Source of the DNA: Dyella silvae
GTDB taxonomy: Bacteria; Pseudomonadota; Gammaproteobacteria; Xanthomonadales; Rhodanobacteraceae
NCBI RefSeq assembly: GCF_026421305.1
Contig: NZ_JAPJBQ010000002.1
Location: 124,001-188,000 of the forward strand
Reading direction: 5' to 3'
DNA length: 64,000 nucleotides
In this document: one piece after another, positions 8,283-16,276 of the stretch
Layout of the letters: the number at the start of each line of letters is the position of its first letter
How positions within the stretch are numbered: the first letter of the stretch is position 1
The notes under the pieces: model-generated
Database searches by the model: none
What the model saw: only the letters and a program-made list of their open reading frames with translations
Told to the model about the DNA's origin: nothing
Program-made: the position numbers and the translations under genes

Positions 8283-10049
8283 TTACTTCTTTTTCTGCGA
8301 CGGAATGAAGTGCGTACGCACCGCTTCGGCGAGCTGTTCCGGCGGCAGCAGGCCCTGGCCGATCACGAAGTCGTTGAAAGCCTGGCGATTGAAGTCCTTG
8401 CCCAGCGCCAGCTCGGTATTCATGCGCGTCTGCTGCAGGCGCATGTAACCGTAGAAGTACGCCGTGGCCTGGCCCGGGCTGTTGAAGGTGTAGCGATCCA
8501 GCTCCTGCTGCGTCATGGCCTCGGACAGACCCACGTCGTTATGCAGCACATCGTGCGCACGCTCTTTGGTGATCAGGCCAAGATTGAGCATCGGGTCGAG
8601 GAAGGCGCGGGCAGAGCGCTGCAAGCGTGCCTGCAGTGCCACGAACTGGCCGGCCGGCGGCTCGTACGGCAGCATTTCCGATTCGGCGTACAGTGCCCAG
8701 CCTTCCACGTTGACGCTGTTGAAGGCGAACAGACTGCGTGCCAGCGAGACGCCGCGCTCCACCATCGCCGCAAACTGCAGCTCGTGACCCGGGCGGCCTT
8801 CGTGTGAGGTCAGCGTCCAGGCGGCAGCCTTATAGGTGAAGTCGTCATACGAATCCGACTTGCCGCCACTCGGGTTGCCCATGGTCAGCACAAAGGTGCC
8901 CTGTTCGCCGTGGTTGTTGATGAACGGCGGCGGGTCCATGTGCGGCGCAGGCACCGCTGCCGTCTCGGCTTCCGAGGCCAGGCGCATCTGCATCTTGCGC
9001 TGGGGCAGGGTGATGATGTGTTCGCGGCGAATGATGTCTTCGATCTTGCCGATGATCTCGTGGTACCACGGCACCACGTCATCCTTGCCCAGCTGTTCTT
9101 TCTTCAGCGCCTTGAGCACGTCGCGGTAATCGGTGGCCTGGATGCCTTCGGCCTTGGCCACGACCGGTGCCATCATCTGCATCGTCGAACGCAGTTCCGC
9201 GAATTCGAACTGCGCTTCCTTGATGAGCTGCTCCGGTGGAATGTCGATGCCGACCTGCTTGAGGTTGTAGGCATAGAGCGGCTCGGGCAGGCGGAAATCC
9301 TCGCGGGCGCGTGGCACCACCGTGGTGCGCACCCAGCCGTCATAGTCCTTCAGCTGGCTGTCCAGCGCATCGAGGGCCGCCTTGCCGTCAGCGTTATCCA
9401 GCTTGTACTTGGCGAACAGCTGGCGGATGCCCTGCGTATAACGCTGCGTGTTGGAGAGCTTCTGCTCCACCTCGCCCTTGTACGGGCCGAGCAGATCCTT
9501 CTCATTCAGACGTTCGGTGGTCTGGGCTTTGGCCAAGTCCACAATCGGCGTGCAACCCGGTGCCTTGCCGACATAGCACTGCAGGCGCTTGAGCGCCGAA
9601 GGACGGCGCTTGGCGTCGACATCATCCTTCAGCAGCGCGAACTCGCCCTGGAAGATGGTCTGGCCAACGTCCACATACGGCAGCATGTACTTGTGATTGA
9701 GATCGATCCCTTCGATCTGCTGATCCACCGCCTTGATCATGATCTGCAGATCCTGGCGGACGTTCTCGTCCTTTTCGCTGGCCAGCAGGGTCTGCAGCTT
9801 GCCCTTGGCATCCACAAAAGCGGTGCGCGAACGGGCGTCGACATCCGGCTTCAGGTCGATGACTTTGTCGTCGAATCCGGGTACGCCGATCTGCGAAGCA
9901 AATTCCGGATTGAACTTGGCGAGCACGTCCAGCAGCACCTTGGCGTCGGTGTTGCTGCGCTCGATCCAGGTAGGCGTCTTGGTTTCCGCTTGAGCCGTTC
10001 CGGTTGCTATCAGCGAAACCGCCAGGGCGAGAGCGAGGCGTTTGGACAT
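8283..10049 (-). CDS. Exported DUF885 family protein (putative zinc metallopeptidase)
   Basis: A 588-residue protein with a Sec signal peptide (MSKRLALALAVSLIATGTAQA). The DUF885 hallmark HEGRPGHELQ, an HExxxGH metal-site variant, sits at about residue 415, and the region around VNVEGWALYAESE supplies the expected downstream glutamate. Related enzymes are treated as periplasmic metallopeptidases of unknown substrate. The start at 10049 is chosen because it gives the signal peptide; the frame stays open upstream only as antisense to other genes. The terminator at 8220-8248 closes it. Confidence 0.85.
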   Translation of the reverse strand: MSKRLALALAVSLIATGTAQAETKTPTWIERSNTDAKVLLDVLAKFNPEFASQIGVPGFDDKVIDLKPDVDARSRTAFVDAKGKLQTLLASEKDENVRQDLQIMIKAVDQQIEGIDLNHKYMLPYVDVGQTIFQGEFALLKDDVDAKRRPSALKRLQCYVGKAPGCTPIVDLAKAQTTERLNEKDLLGPYKGEVEQKLSNTQRYTQGIRQLFAKYKLDNADGKAALDALDSQLKDYDGWVRTTVVPRAREDFRLPEPLYAYNLKQVGIDIPPEQLIKEAQFEFAELRSTMQMMAPVVAKAEGIQATDYRDVLKALKKEQLGKDDVVPWYHEIIGKIEDIIRREHIITLPQRKMQMRLASEAETAAVPAPHMDPPPFINNHGEQGTFVLTMGNPSGGKSDSYDDFTYKAAAWTLTSHEGRPGHELQFAAMVERGVSLARSLFAFNSVNVEGWALYAESEMLPYEPPAGQFVALQARLQRSARAFLDPMLNLGLITKERAHDVLHNDVGLSEAMTQQELDRYTFNSPGQATAYFYGYMRLQQTRMNTELALGKDFNRQAFNDFVIGQGLLPPEQLAEAVRTHFIPSQKKK

Positions 10050-10129
10050 GGGGGCTTCCCTAGGATGTGGTTTCACGAGCCTATAAGGGCCGGGTTGGCC
10101 CGCGCCATGTGCCGAAGGTCGTCCCGCGC

Positions 10130-10612
10130 TCAACCCACCAGCAGGGCCAAGCCGAACAGGCCGATCATCAGGAACGACAGCACCAGCTTCACCAGCGTGC
10201 CGAACAGCAGCCCCAGCCAGGTCGCCACGCCCACGTGCGCCGACCGCAGCACGCTCGTGCCGGACAGCAGTTCCCCGATCAGAGCGCCGGCAAAGGGGCC
10301 GATCAGCAGCCCCGGGATGCCAAAAAACATGCCGATCAGGGTGCCCAGCGCCGTGCCGGAGACGGCCAGCTTGCTGGCTCCCACGCGCTTGGCCCCCAGC
10401 GAGGCGGAGACGAAGTCCATCGCCACCCCTATCACACCGAGCGCGCCGATGATCAGCAACCACCACACGCCCAGGTGGCGATACTGGTCCAGGGCCGCCA
10501 CCAGCCAGATGCCCCCGAAGATCATCGGGATGCCGGGCAGCGCCGGCAGGATGTTGCCAGCCAGCCCACCGACGATCAGCAGGGCCGCGAGCACGTAAAG
10601 CGCAATCTCCAC
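10130..10612 (-). CDS. DUF456 domain membrane protein
   Basis: A 160-residue, strongly hydrophobic protein with the glycine-rich repeats of DUF456: AGNILPALPGIPMIFGGIWL and, later, GMFFGIPGLLIGPFAGALIGEL. Four membrane segments are likely. The start is taken as the GTG at 10612 (VEIALYVL), with GGAGA about ten bases upstream; an ATG at 10645 would add a short polar leader. No reaction is known for the family. The DUF885 gene follows on the same strand after 80 bases. Confidence 0.8.
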   Translation of the reverse strand: MEIALYVLAALLIVGGLAGNILPALPGIPMIFGGIWLVAALDQYRHLGVWWLLIIGALGVIGVAMDFVSASLGAKRVGASKLAVSGTALGTLIGMFFGIPGLLIGPFAGALIGELLSGTSVLRSAHVGVATWLGLLFGTLVKLVLSFLMIGLFGLALLVG

Positions 10613-10677
10613 AGGATGTTCTCCAAGACATACCTGCCGCAGCATATCGGCAACGGCCGTACGCGCGCCGGAGTTGG

Positions 10678-11385
10678 ATGGGCGACAATACCCTGCTCAC
10701 GACGCACGCAGCGTTGGATCGCGGAAACCCAGTGGATACCTCGCGTAACACCCTGCTCAAAGCCGACGAACTTGGCCGCATCGAAATTGCGGAACGCGAC
10801 GGCGTGCGCGTGATCCGGCGCGACATTGGTGCAGCGCGCTGGTGGGCACGCACGTTTGCACGGCGAGCAGCCGCACGCGAAGCGCGGGCGCTGGCCAAGC
10901 TGGACGGTATCGACGGCGTACCCGCCCTGCTGGGCTGGAACGGCCGCGAGTTGCTGCGCAGCTATATCGCCGGTGCGCCGATGCAACAGGCGCAGCCGCG
11001 CGATCGTGCCTACTATCGCGAGGCCTTGCGTTTGCTGGCGGCGCTGCATCGCCGTGGCATTGTGCACAACGACCTTGCCAAGGAGCCGAACTGGCTCGTG
11101 CGCACCGATGGCCGTCCAGCGCTGGTGGATTTCCAGATCGCCTGGACGCGCGGCAAGCGTGGTGCCTTGTTCCGCCTGCTTGCACGTGAAGATCTGCGTC
11201 ACCTGCTCAAGCACAAGCGTACGTATTGCCCCGAAGCACTGAGCGCGCGGCAGACTGCCATCCTCAACACGCCAGCGCCGCACTCGCGATGGTGGCGCGC
11301 GACCGGCAAGCGTCTGTACAAGCTTATTGCGCGGCGCGTGTTCGGCTATTGGGATAACGAAGGGCAGGGGCGCGTTCGCGATTAA
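10678..11385 (+). CDS. RIO/lipopolysaccharide-kinase-like small-molecule or protein kinase
   Basis: A 235-residue protein with a minimal kinase fold: catalytic loop GIVHNDLAKEPNWL (His-Asn-Asp, then Lys and Asn) at about residues 130-143 and a DFG-like metal motif VDFQIAW at about 153-159. Such short HND kinases resemble RIO1 and Kdo/heptose kinases (inaA/waaP group); they transfer phosphate from ATP to sugars or proteins, and the substrate here is not visible. It runs divergently from the DUF456 gene and is followed by a REP-like palindrome. Confidence 0.7.
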   Translation: MGDNTLLTTHAALDRGNPVDTSRNTLLKADELGRIEIAERDGVRVIRRDIGAARWWARTFARRAAAREARALAKLDGIDGVPALLGWNGRELLRSYIAGAPMQQAQPRDRAYYREALRLLAALHRRGIVHNDLAKEPNWLVRTDGRPALVDFQIAWTRGKRGALFRLLAREDLRHLLKHKRTYCPEALSARQTAILNTPAPHSRWWRATGKRLYKLIARRVFGYWDNEGQGRVRD

Positions 11386-11436
11386 GGTCTCGCCTTCGTC
11401 TCCACCTGTGGGAGCGCGCCGGTCATGCTTTTCTGA

Positions 11437-11458
11437 AGGAGCGCACAAGTGCGCTCCT
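11437..11458. repeat. REP-like palindrome
   Basis: AGGAGCGCAC (11437-11446) and GTGCGCTCCT (11449-11458) form a perfect 10-bp stem with a two-base spacer; a related half-site GTGGGAGCGCGCC lies at 11408-11420. It sits between convergent genes and overlaps the stop codon of the LysR gene. It belongs to the same family as 13101-13127 and 38917-38940. Confidence 0.7.
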
Positions 11459-12356
11459 ACAACGAAGCATCGGCCCCGAACCGCTTGAGCAGAAACTCGA
11501 TCATGCTGCGCAACTTGGCAGTGGGGCGGCGGTCCTGCGCATAAAGCAGATGCATCGGCGTGGACGGCGGCGCCCAGCCCGGCAATACCTGCAGCAGCCG
11601 TCCCGCCGCCAGGTCATCCGCCAGCAACACCTCGGGCTGCAATACGATGCCGGCGTCATGCAAAGCGGCAATACGCAGCGCGTCGCCATGATCGACCGCC
11701 AGGCGTCCTTGTACCGGCACGTCGCAGCGCTCCTCGTTGGGGCCGAGCAGATGCCATTGATCGCGGCGGCGCCAGTTGGTGAGACCCAGGCAGGTGTGCG
11801 TGGCCAGCTCCTCCGGACGCTGCGGTGTACCGTGGCGTGCCAGGTAAGCCGGCGAGGCCGCCAATAGCATGCGATACGGTTGCAACTGCCGCGCGACGAG
11901 TTGTGGGTCGTCGATGGCGCCGATGCGGATGGCCAGTTCATAGCCTTCGCCGACGAGATCGAACACCCGGTTGTCCAGCGTCAGCTCTACGCGGACATCG
12001 GGGTAACGTTGCAAGTACTCGGTGAGCGCAGGCGTCAGTCGCCGGCTGCCGAAACTCATGGGGGCGGTGATGCGCAGGTTGCCGCGTGGCGTTGCCTGCA
12101 GCTCCAGAGCGCTGCGTTCGGCCAGCTCCACATCGGCCAGCACCAGCTTGCAGCGTTCGTAGTAGAGCCTGCCCACTTCGGTCAGCTGCTGGCGGCGGGT
12201 GGTGCGATGGAGTAGCCGTGCGCCGAGCCGCTCTTCGATGGCGCGTACGTGCTTGCCCGCCATGGTCGGCGATACCCCGCTGGCCTCGGCCGCCGCCGCG
12301 AAGCTGCCGCTTTCGACCACTCGCACAAACATCGCCATGCTCGCCAGCGTATCCAT
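11457..12356 (-). CDS. LysR family transcriptional regulator
   Basis: A 299-residue regulator with an N-terminal winged helix-turn-helix (FVRVVESGSFAAAAEASGVSPTMAGKHVRAIEERLG, residues 9-43 of the standard LysR pattern) and a C-terminal substrate-binding domain with PMSFGSRRLTP and LTLDNRVFDLVGEGYELAIRIG. It is transcribed divergently from an SDR gene and likely controls it, from the 123-base intergenic region, which holds an inverted repeat at 12358-12381. The inducer is unknown. Confidence 0.9.
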   Translation of the reverse strand: MDTLASMAMFVRVVESGSFAAAAEASGVSPTMAGKHVRAIEERLGARLLHRTTRRQQLTEVGRLYYERCKLVLADVELAERSALELQATPRGNLRITAPMSFGSRRLTPALTEYLQRYPDVRVELTLDNRVFDLVGEGYELAIRIGAIDDPQLVARQLQPYRMLLAASPAYLARHGTPQRPEELATHTCLGLTNWRRRDQWHLLGPNEERCDVPVQGRLAVDHGDALRIAALHDAGIVLQPEVLLADDLAAGRLLQVLPGWAPPSTPMHLLYAQDRRPTAKLRSMIEFLLKRFGADASL

Positions 12357-12357
12357 G

Positions 12358-12381
12358 ATTGAAAACCCATAGGTTTCGAAT
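12358..12381. promoter_or_regulatory. Inverted repeat, candidate LysR operator
   Basis: ATTGAAAACC - CATA - GGTTTCGAAT: two 10-base arms matching at 8 of 10 positions, in the divergent promoter region directly ahead of the LysR start codon. LysR proteins usually autoregulate from such sites; the assignment is by position. Confidence 0.45.
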
Positions 12382-12479
12382 GCAGGGAATCATTGCATGT
12401 TTATCGCCGGACAGGCCGGGGCAGACACTGCGCATCTGGCTGGCCCACGTCGGGTCGCCTCAGACGAGGTCTTATTTCG

Positions 12480-13082
12480 ATGCGAATTCTGCTTGTGGGT
12501 GCCAGTGGCACCGTGGGAACCGCCGTGGCCGGGGCACTGGCACCGCACCATGAACTGATCCGCGCCGGGCGCCATTCCGGTGATGTACGCGTTGACCTCA
12601 CCGACATCGCCAGCGTGGAGCGCATGTATCAGGAGGCGGGTGCGCTGGACGCGGTCGTCACCACCGCAGGCCACGTGCATTTCGGCATGCTGGAAGAAAC
12701 CACGCCCGAACAGTTCATGTCCGGCCTGCAGGACAAATTGATGGGGCAGGTCAACGTGGTGATGGCGGGCATCAAACACCTGCGTGATGGTGGCTCGTTC
12801 ACCCTCACCAGCGGCATCACCGCCGCCGAGCCGATCCGGCTCGGCACCAATGCCACCACGGTGAATGCCGCCATCGAGGGTTTCGTGCGCGCTGCCGCCA
12901 CGGAGCTGCCGCGCGGGCTGCGGATCAACGCCGTCAGCGCGACCTTGCTCACCGAATCGCTCGATAGTTTCGGGCCGTATTTCCCGGGTTTTGAGGCCGT
13001 GCCCGGCGAACGCGTGGGGCAGGTGTACCGGCGCAGTGTGGAAGGTGTGGGCACCGGCCGCGTGTATACGATCTGGCAGTAG
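12480..13082 (+). CDS. Short-chain dehydrogenase/reductase
   Basis: A 200-residue SDR of the short group: GASGTVGTAVAGALA cofactor loop at residues 7-21, an Asp after the second strand (VRVDLTD), VTTAGHVHFG in place of the NNAG motif, and SGI near the catalytic Ser. The usual YxxxK is not evident: the corresponding segment reads NATTVNAAIEGFV, as in the YdfG-like 'short chain dehydrogenase' subgroup lacking the canonical Tyr. The reaction is therefore uncertain. The start at 12480 follows ACGAGGT. It is divergent from the LysR gene and convergent with Fpr. Confidence 0.75.
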   Translation: MRILLVGASGTVGTAVAGALAPHHELIRAGRHSGDVRVDLTDIASVERMYQEAGALDAVVTTAGHVHFGMLEETTPEQFMSGLQDKLMGQVNVVMAGIKHLRDGGSFTLTSGITAAEPIRLGTNATTVNAAIEGFVRAAATELPRGLRINAVSATLLTESLDSFGPYFPGFEAVPGERVGQVYRRSVEGVGTGRVYTIWQ

Positions 13083-13100
13083 CCCCACCGAGAAACGACT

Positions 13101-13127
13101 GTGGGAGCGCACCCTGTGCGCTCCCAC
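13101..13127. repeat. REP-like palindrome between convergent genes
   Basis: GTGGGAGCGCAC (13101-13112), CCT spacer, GTGCGCTCCCAC (13116-13127): a perfect 12-bp stem placed between the 3' ends of the SDR gene and the Fpr gene. It probably also stops transcription from both sides. Confidence 0.75.
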
Positions 13128-13146
13128 ACAAACATACTTCCGTCGT

Positions 13147-13923
13147 TTACTTCTCGACGAACGCCCGCTCGATCACGTAGTCGCCCGGCTCACGCGTGCG
13201 CGGCGATACCTCGAAACCGCGCGCATCCAGCAGTGCGCAGGTGTCGTCCAGCATCGACGGGCTACCGCACAACATCACGCGATCCATGGCGGGGTCGAGC
13301 GGCGGCAAGCCGATGGCCTCGCTCATCGAACCGTTGATGATGTTGTCGGTAATGCGCCCCTGATGGCGGAACGGCTCGCGCGTCACCGTGGGGTAGTAGA
13401 TCAGCTTCTCGCGCACCAGCTCACCGAGGTATTCGTGCTGCGGCAGCTCGTTCTCGATGTAGTCCTTGTAAGCCAGATCGTTGACGTTGCGCACGCCGTG
13501 CGCGAGCACGATCTTCTCGTAGCGATCGTAGGTTTCCGGATCGCGCACCAGGCTCATGAATGGCGCCAGGCCCGTGCCCGTGCCGAGCAGATACAGATGC
13601 TTGCCGGGCTTGAGGTCATTGAGCACCAGCGTGCCGGTGGGCTTGCGGCTGACAATGAGCGGGTCGCCCGGCTTGAGGTGCTGCAGACGTGAGGTCAGTG
13701 GGCCGTTAGCCACCTTGATGCTGAAGAACTCCAGATGTTCTTCGTAATTCGCACTGGCGATCGAATACGCGCGCATCAGCGGGCGGCCATCCACTTCCAG
13801 ACCGATCATCACGAACTGCCCGCTGTCGAAGCGGAAGCCGGGATCACGTGTCGTGCGGAAGCTGAAAAGACTGTCGTTCCAGTGGTGCACGTCGATCACG
13901 TGCTCCGTCGCCAATGCCACCAT
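13147..13923 (-). CDS. fpr: Ferredoxin/flavodoxin--NADP(+) reductase
   Basis: A 258-residue flavoenzyme of the bacterial Fpr type. The FAD motif RAYSIAS (about residue 50), GPLTSRLQHLKPGD, the NADP pyrophosphate loop LLGTGTGLAPFMSL (about 111-124), the MLCGSPSML segment and the C-terminal VIERAFVEK (ending in the family's short C-terminal tail) are all visible. It passes electrons between NADPH and ferredoxin or flavodoxin in the cytoplasm. The ribosome site ahead of 13923 is weak. Confidence 0.92.
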   Translation of the reverse strand: MVALATEHVIDVHHWNDSLFSFRTTRDPGFRFDSGQFVMIGLEVDGRPLMRAYSIASANYEEHLEFFSIKVANGPLTSRLQHLKPGDPLIVSRKPTGTLVLNDLKPGKHLYLLGTGTGLAPFMSLVRDPETYDRYEKIVLAHGVRNVNDLAYKDYIENELPQHEYLGELVREKLIYYPTVTREPFRHQGRITDNIINGSMSEAIGLPPLDPAMDRVMLCGSPSMLDDTCALLDARGFEVSPRTREPGDYVIERAFVEK

Positions 13924-14162
13924 TGCCGGTTACCGTCCTGAATGTGGGGTGCTGCGGGCAGGCATTGGCAAGCCAATACCGGACTCGAAGGGGAATGGCG
14001 CCGCCCGCTGCGCCTGACGAGTGCTGCCGTAGTGCAGCTGGGTGCGCATTATGCCATCGGCCGCGGGGCGGTTCATGCAGAAAAGCCGCTGAAATCGGGC
14101 ATTCACAAAGCGCTGCGGCATCACGCCGCGACTGAAGCGGGTCAGCCGGTACAATAGGCGGC

Positions 14163-15167
14163 ATGTCTGCCCCCACCCTGCCTTTGCGTCAGCCGCTCCA
14201 GAAGGACGACTGGCGCCTCACCGTCGCGCCCATGATGGACTGGACGGATCGCCACTGCCGGTATTTTCACCGGCTGCTGTCGCCGCATGCCCGCCTGTAT
14301 ACCGAGATGGTGACCAGCGCTGCGCTCGTGCGCGGCAAGCAGTTGCGCTTGCTCGAGCACAGCCAGCAAGAGCACCCGGTGGCGCTGCAGCTCGGCGGCA
14401 GTGAGCCGCAGGAGCTGGCCATCGCCGCGCGTTACGGTGCGGATGCTGGTTACGACGAGATCAACCTCAACGTTGGATGTCCCTCCGATCGCGTGCAGTC
14501 CGGCCGCTTCGGCGCGTGCCTGATGCGCGAGCCGGCGCTGGTGGGCGATTGCGTGAAGGCCATGCGCGATGCTGTGGACGTGCCGGTGACCGTGAAATGC
14601 CGCATCGGCGTGGACGATCAGGACGACTACGCCGGCCTGCAGCACTTCACCGAAACGATGATCGGCGCCGGTATCGAAGTGCTGGTGGTGCACGCCCGCA
14701 AGGCCTGGCTGCAGGGCCTGAGCCCCAAGGAAAACCGCGAAATTCCGCCGCTCGACTACGAGCGCGTGTATCGCCTCAAGCGCGAGTTTCCCGAGCTGGT
14801 GGTGGTCATCAACGGCGGCATCACCACCGTGGCCGACGTGCAGACGCACCTGCGCCATGTCGATGGCGTGATGCTGGGCCGTGCCGCGTATCACGACCCC
14901 TACATCCTGGCCCAGACCGAAGCGGCCCTTTACGGGGAGCCGATGCCCGCGCGGGAAGACGTGTTGCTGCACATGCGTCCCTATATCGAGGCCGAGCTGG
15001 CGCGTGGCACGGCGCTCAAGCACATCAGCCGCCACCTGCTGGGCCTCTACCAAGGCGAGCCGGGCGCGCGCGGATTCCGACGCCAGCTGAGCGAAGGCGC
15101 CCATTTGCCCGGTGCCGGCTGGGGCTTGATCGAGCAAGCCATGGCTCAACCGCGGGTTGCCGCGTGA
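14163..15167 (+). CDS. dusA: tRNA-dihydrouridine(20/20a) synthase DusA
   Basis: A 334-residue FMN enzyme that reduces uridine 20/20a in the tRNA D-loop with NADPH. Visible family markers are VAPMMDWTDRHCRYFHR (FMN site), the catalytic cysteine in LNVGCPSDRVQSGRFGACLM, KCRIGVDD, the HARKAWLQGLSPKENREIPP segment specific to DusA, and INGGI / MLGRAAYHDP phosphate-binding loops. The length is normal for DusA. Confidence 0.95.
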   Translation: MSAPTLPLRQPLQKDDWRLTVAPMMDWTDRHCRYFHRLLSPHARLYTEMVTSAALVRGKQLRLLEHSQQEHPVALQLGGSEPQELAIAARYGADAGYDEINLNVGCPSDRVQSGRFGACLMREPALVGDCVKAMRDAVDVPVTVKCRIGVDDQDDYAGLQHFTETMIGAGIEVLVVHARKAWLQGLSPKENREIPPLDYERVYRLKREFPELVVVINGGITTVADVQTHLRHVDGVMLGRAAYHDPYILAQTEAALYGEPMPAREDVLLHMRPYIEAELARGTALKHISRHLLGLYQGEPGARGFRRQLSEGAHLPGAGWGLIEQAMAQPRVAA

Positions 15168-15263
15168 CGGCGTCACCTTATCCGGTCAATATTCAGCCCC
15201 GATTCCATAGTCTGAACGACGATGGATACCCTCCCCGCAGGTGCCCCGGGTTTGTTTAACGAA

Positions 15264-15584
15264 ATGAGAACAATTCTGCGCTCGCTCGCCTGTCTGCTGA
15301 CCCTGTCGGTGGGTGTGGCGGCGCATGCGGCGCAGTCGGCCGAGCCGGCCATGTCGTTGGAGCAGGCGGTGGCCCAGGTGCAGCAGGAGACTGGCGGCAA
15401 GGTGTTGTCGGCCAGTACCGTGCGGCGGGGCCGCAGCTCGTTCGAGCACCGCGTAAAGGTGTTGACGCCAACCGGGCACGTGCGTGTGGTAACCGTGACG
15501 ACGGAAGCTAGCAAGGGGCCGGCTTCCAATGATTCAACCAAGAACCCGTCCAGTGACGGCGGAAGCAACAAGGAGAAACACTGA
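15264..15584 (+). CDS. Small exported PepSY-like protein upstream of phoP
   Basis: A 106-residue protein with a signal peptide (MRTILRSLACLLTLSVGVAAHA) and a short domain (MSLEQAVAQVQQETGGKVLSASTVRRG then EHRVKVLTPTGHVRVVTV) resembling a PepSY unit. An earlier in-frame ATG at 15222 is possible, but it would put acidic residues ahead of the signal sequence; neither start has a strong ribosome site. The stop overlaps the ATG of the response regulator by one base, so it is coupled to the two-component system and may act as its periplasmic modulator (inferred from position). Confidence 0.7.
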   Translation: MRTILRSLACLLTLSVGVAAHAAQSAEPAMSLEQAVAQVQQETGGKVLSASTVRRGRSSFEHRVKVLTPTGHVRVVTVTTEASKGPASNDSTKNPSSDGGSNKEKH

Positions 15585-16276
15585 TGCGCATCCTTTTGGT
15601 TGAGGACGAAGCTCCGCTGCGCGAGACCCTCGCCGCCCGTCTGAAGCGCGACGGTTTTGCCGTCGATGCCGCCCAGGACGGCGAAGAAGGCTTGTACATG
15701 GGGCGGGAAGTGCCCTTCGATCTGGCCATCATCGACTTAGGCCTGCCCAAGATGTCGGGCATGGATCTGATCAAGTCGCTACGCGAAGCCGGCCAGCGTT
15801 ACCCCATCCTGATCCTTACCGCGCGTGGCGGCTGGCAGGACAAGGTGGAAGGCCTCAAGCACGGCGCCGACGACTATCTGGTCAAGCCGTTCCACGTCGA
15901 AGAACTGCTGGCGCGCATCAACGCGCTGGTGCGCCGTGCCAGCGGCTGGTCCAAGCCGGTGCTCGCCTGTGGCCCGATCAAGCTCGACACCACGGCGCAG
16001 ACCGTGATGGTGGAAGGCAAGCCGGTCGATCTGACCAGCTACGAATACAAGGTGCTCGAATACCTGATGCTGCATGCGGGTGAGCTGGTCTCCAAGGCCG
16101 ACCTCACCGAGCACATCTATCAGCAGGATTTCGATCGCGACTCCAACGTGCTGGAAGTGTTCATCGGCCGTCTGCGCAGGAAGCTGGACCCCGAAGGCAA
16201 CCTCAAGCCCATCGAGACAGTACGTGGACGCGGATACCGCTTTGCCATCCCTCGCAGCGAAGCCGAAGACGAGTGA
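15584..16276 (+). CDS. phoP: PhoP-like OmpR-family response regulator
   Basis: A 230-residue response regulator: receiver domain with acidic pocket VEDEA, phosphoacceptor Asp51 in AIIDLGLPKMSG, conserved Thr (LTARGG) and Lys (VKPFHVEE); then an OmpR-type winged helix with DLTSYEYKVLEYLMLHAGELVSK and FIGRLRRKLDPEG, ending RGRGYRFAIP. It is overlapped upstream by the small PepSY-like gene and downstream by the histidine kinase, giving a tightly coupled operon. The name rests on similarity in layout to the Xanthomonas PhoP/PhoQ locus. Confidence 0.88.
   Translation: MRILLVEDEAPLRETLAARLKRDGFAVDAAQDGEEGLYMGREVPFDLAIIDLGLPKMSGMDLIKSLREAGQRYPILILTARGGWQDKVEGLKHGADDYLVKPFHVEELLARINALVRRASGWSKPVLACGPIKLDTTAQTVMVEGKPVDLTSYEYKVLEYLMLHAGELVSKADLTEHIYQQDFDRDSNVLEVFIGRLRRKLDPEGNLKPIETVRGRGYRFAIPRSEAEDE

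Noticed and set aside
10050-10898. N-terminal extension of the DUF885 protein to 871 residues
   Set aside because: The extra part is read out of frame through the DUF456 and kinase-like genes; the signal peptide fixes the start at 10049.
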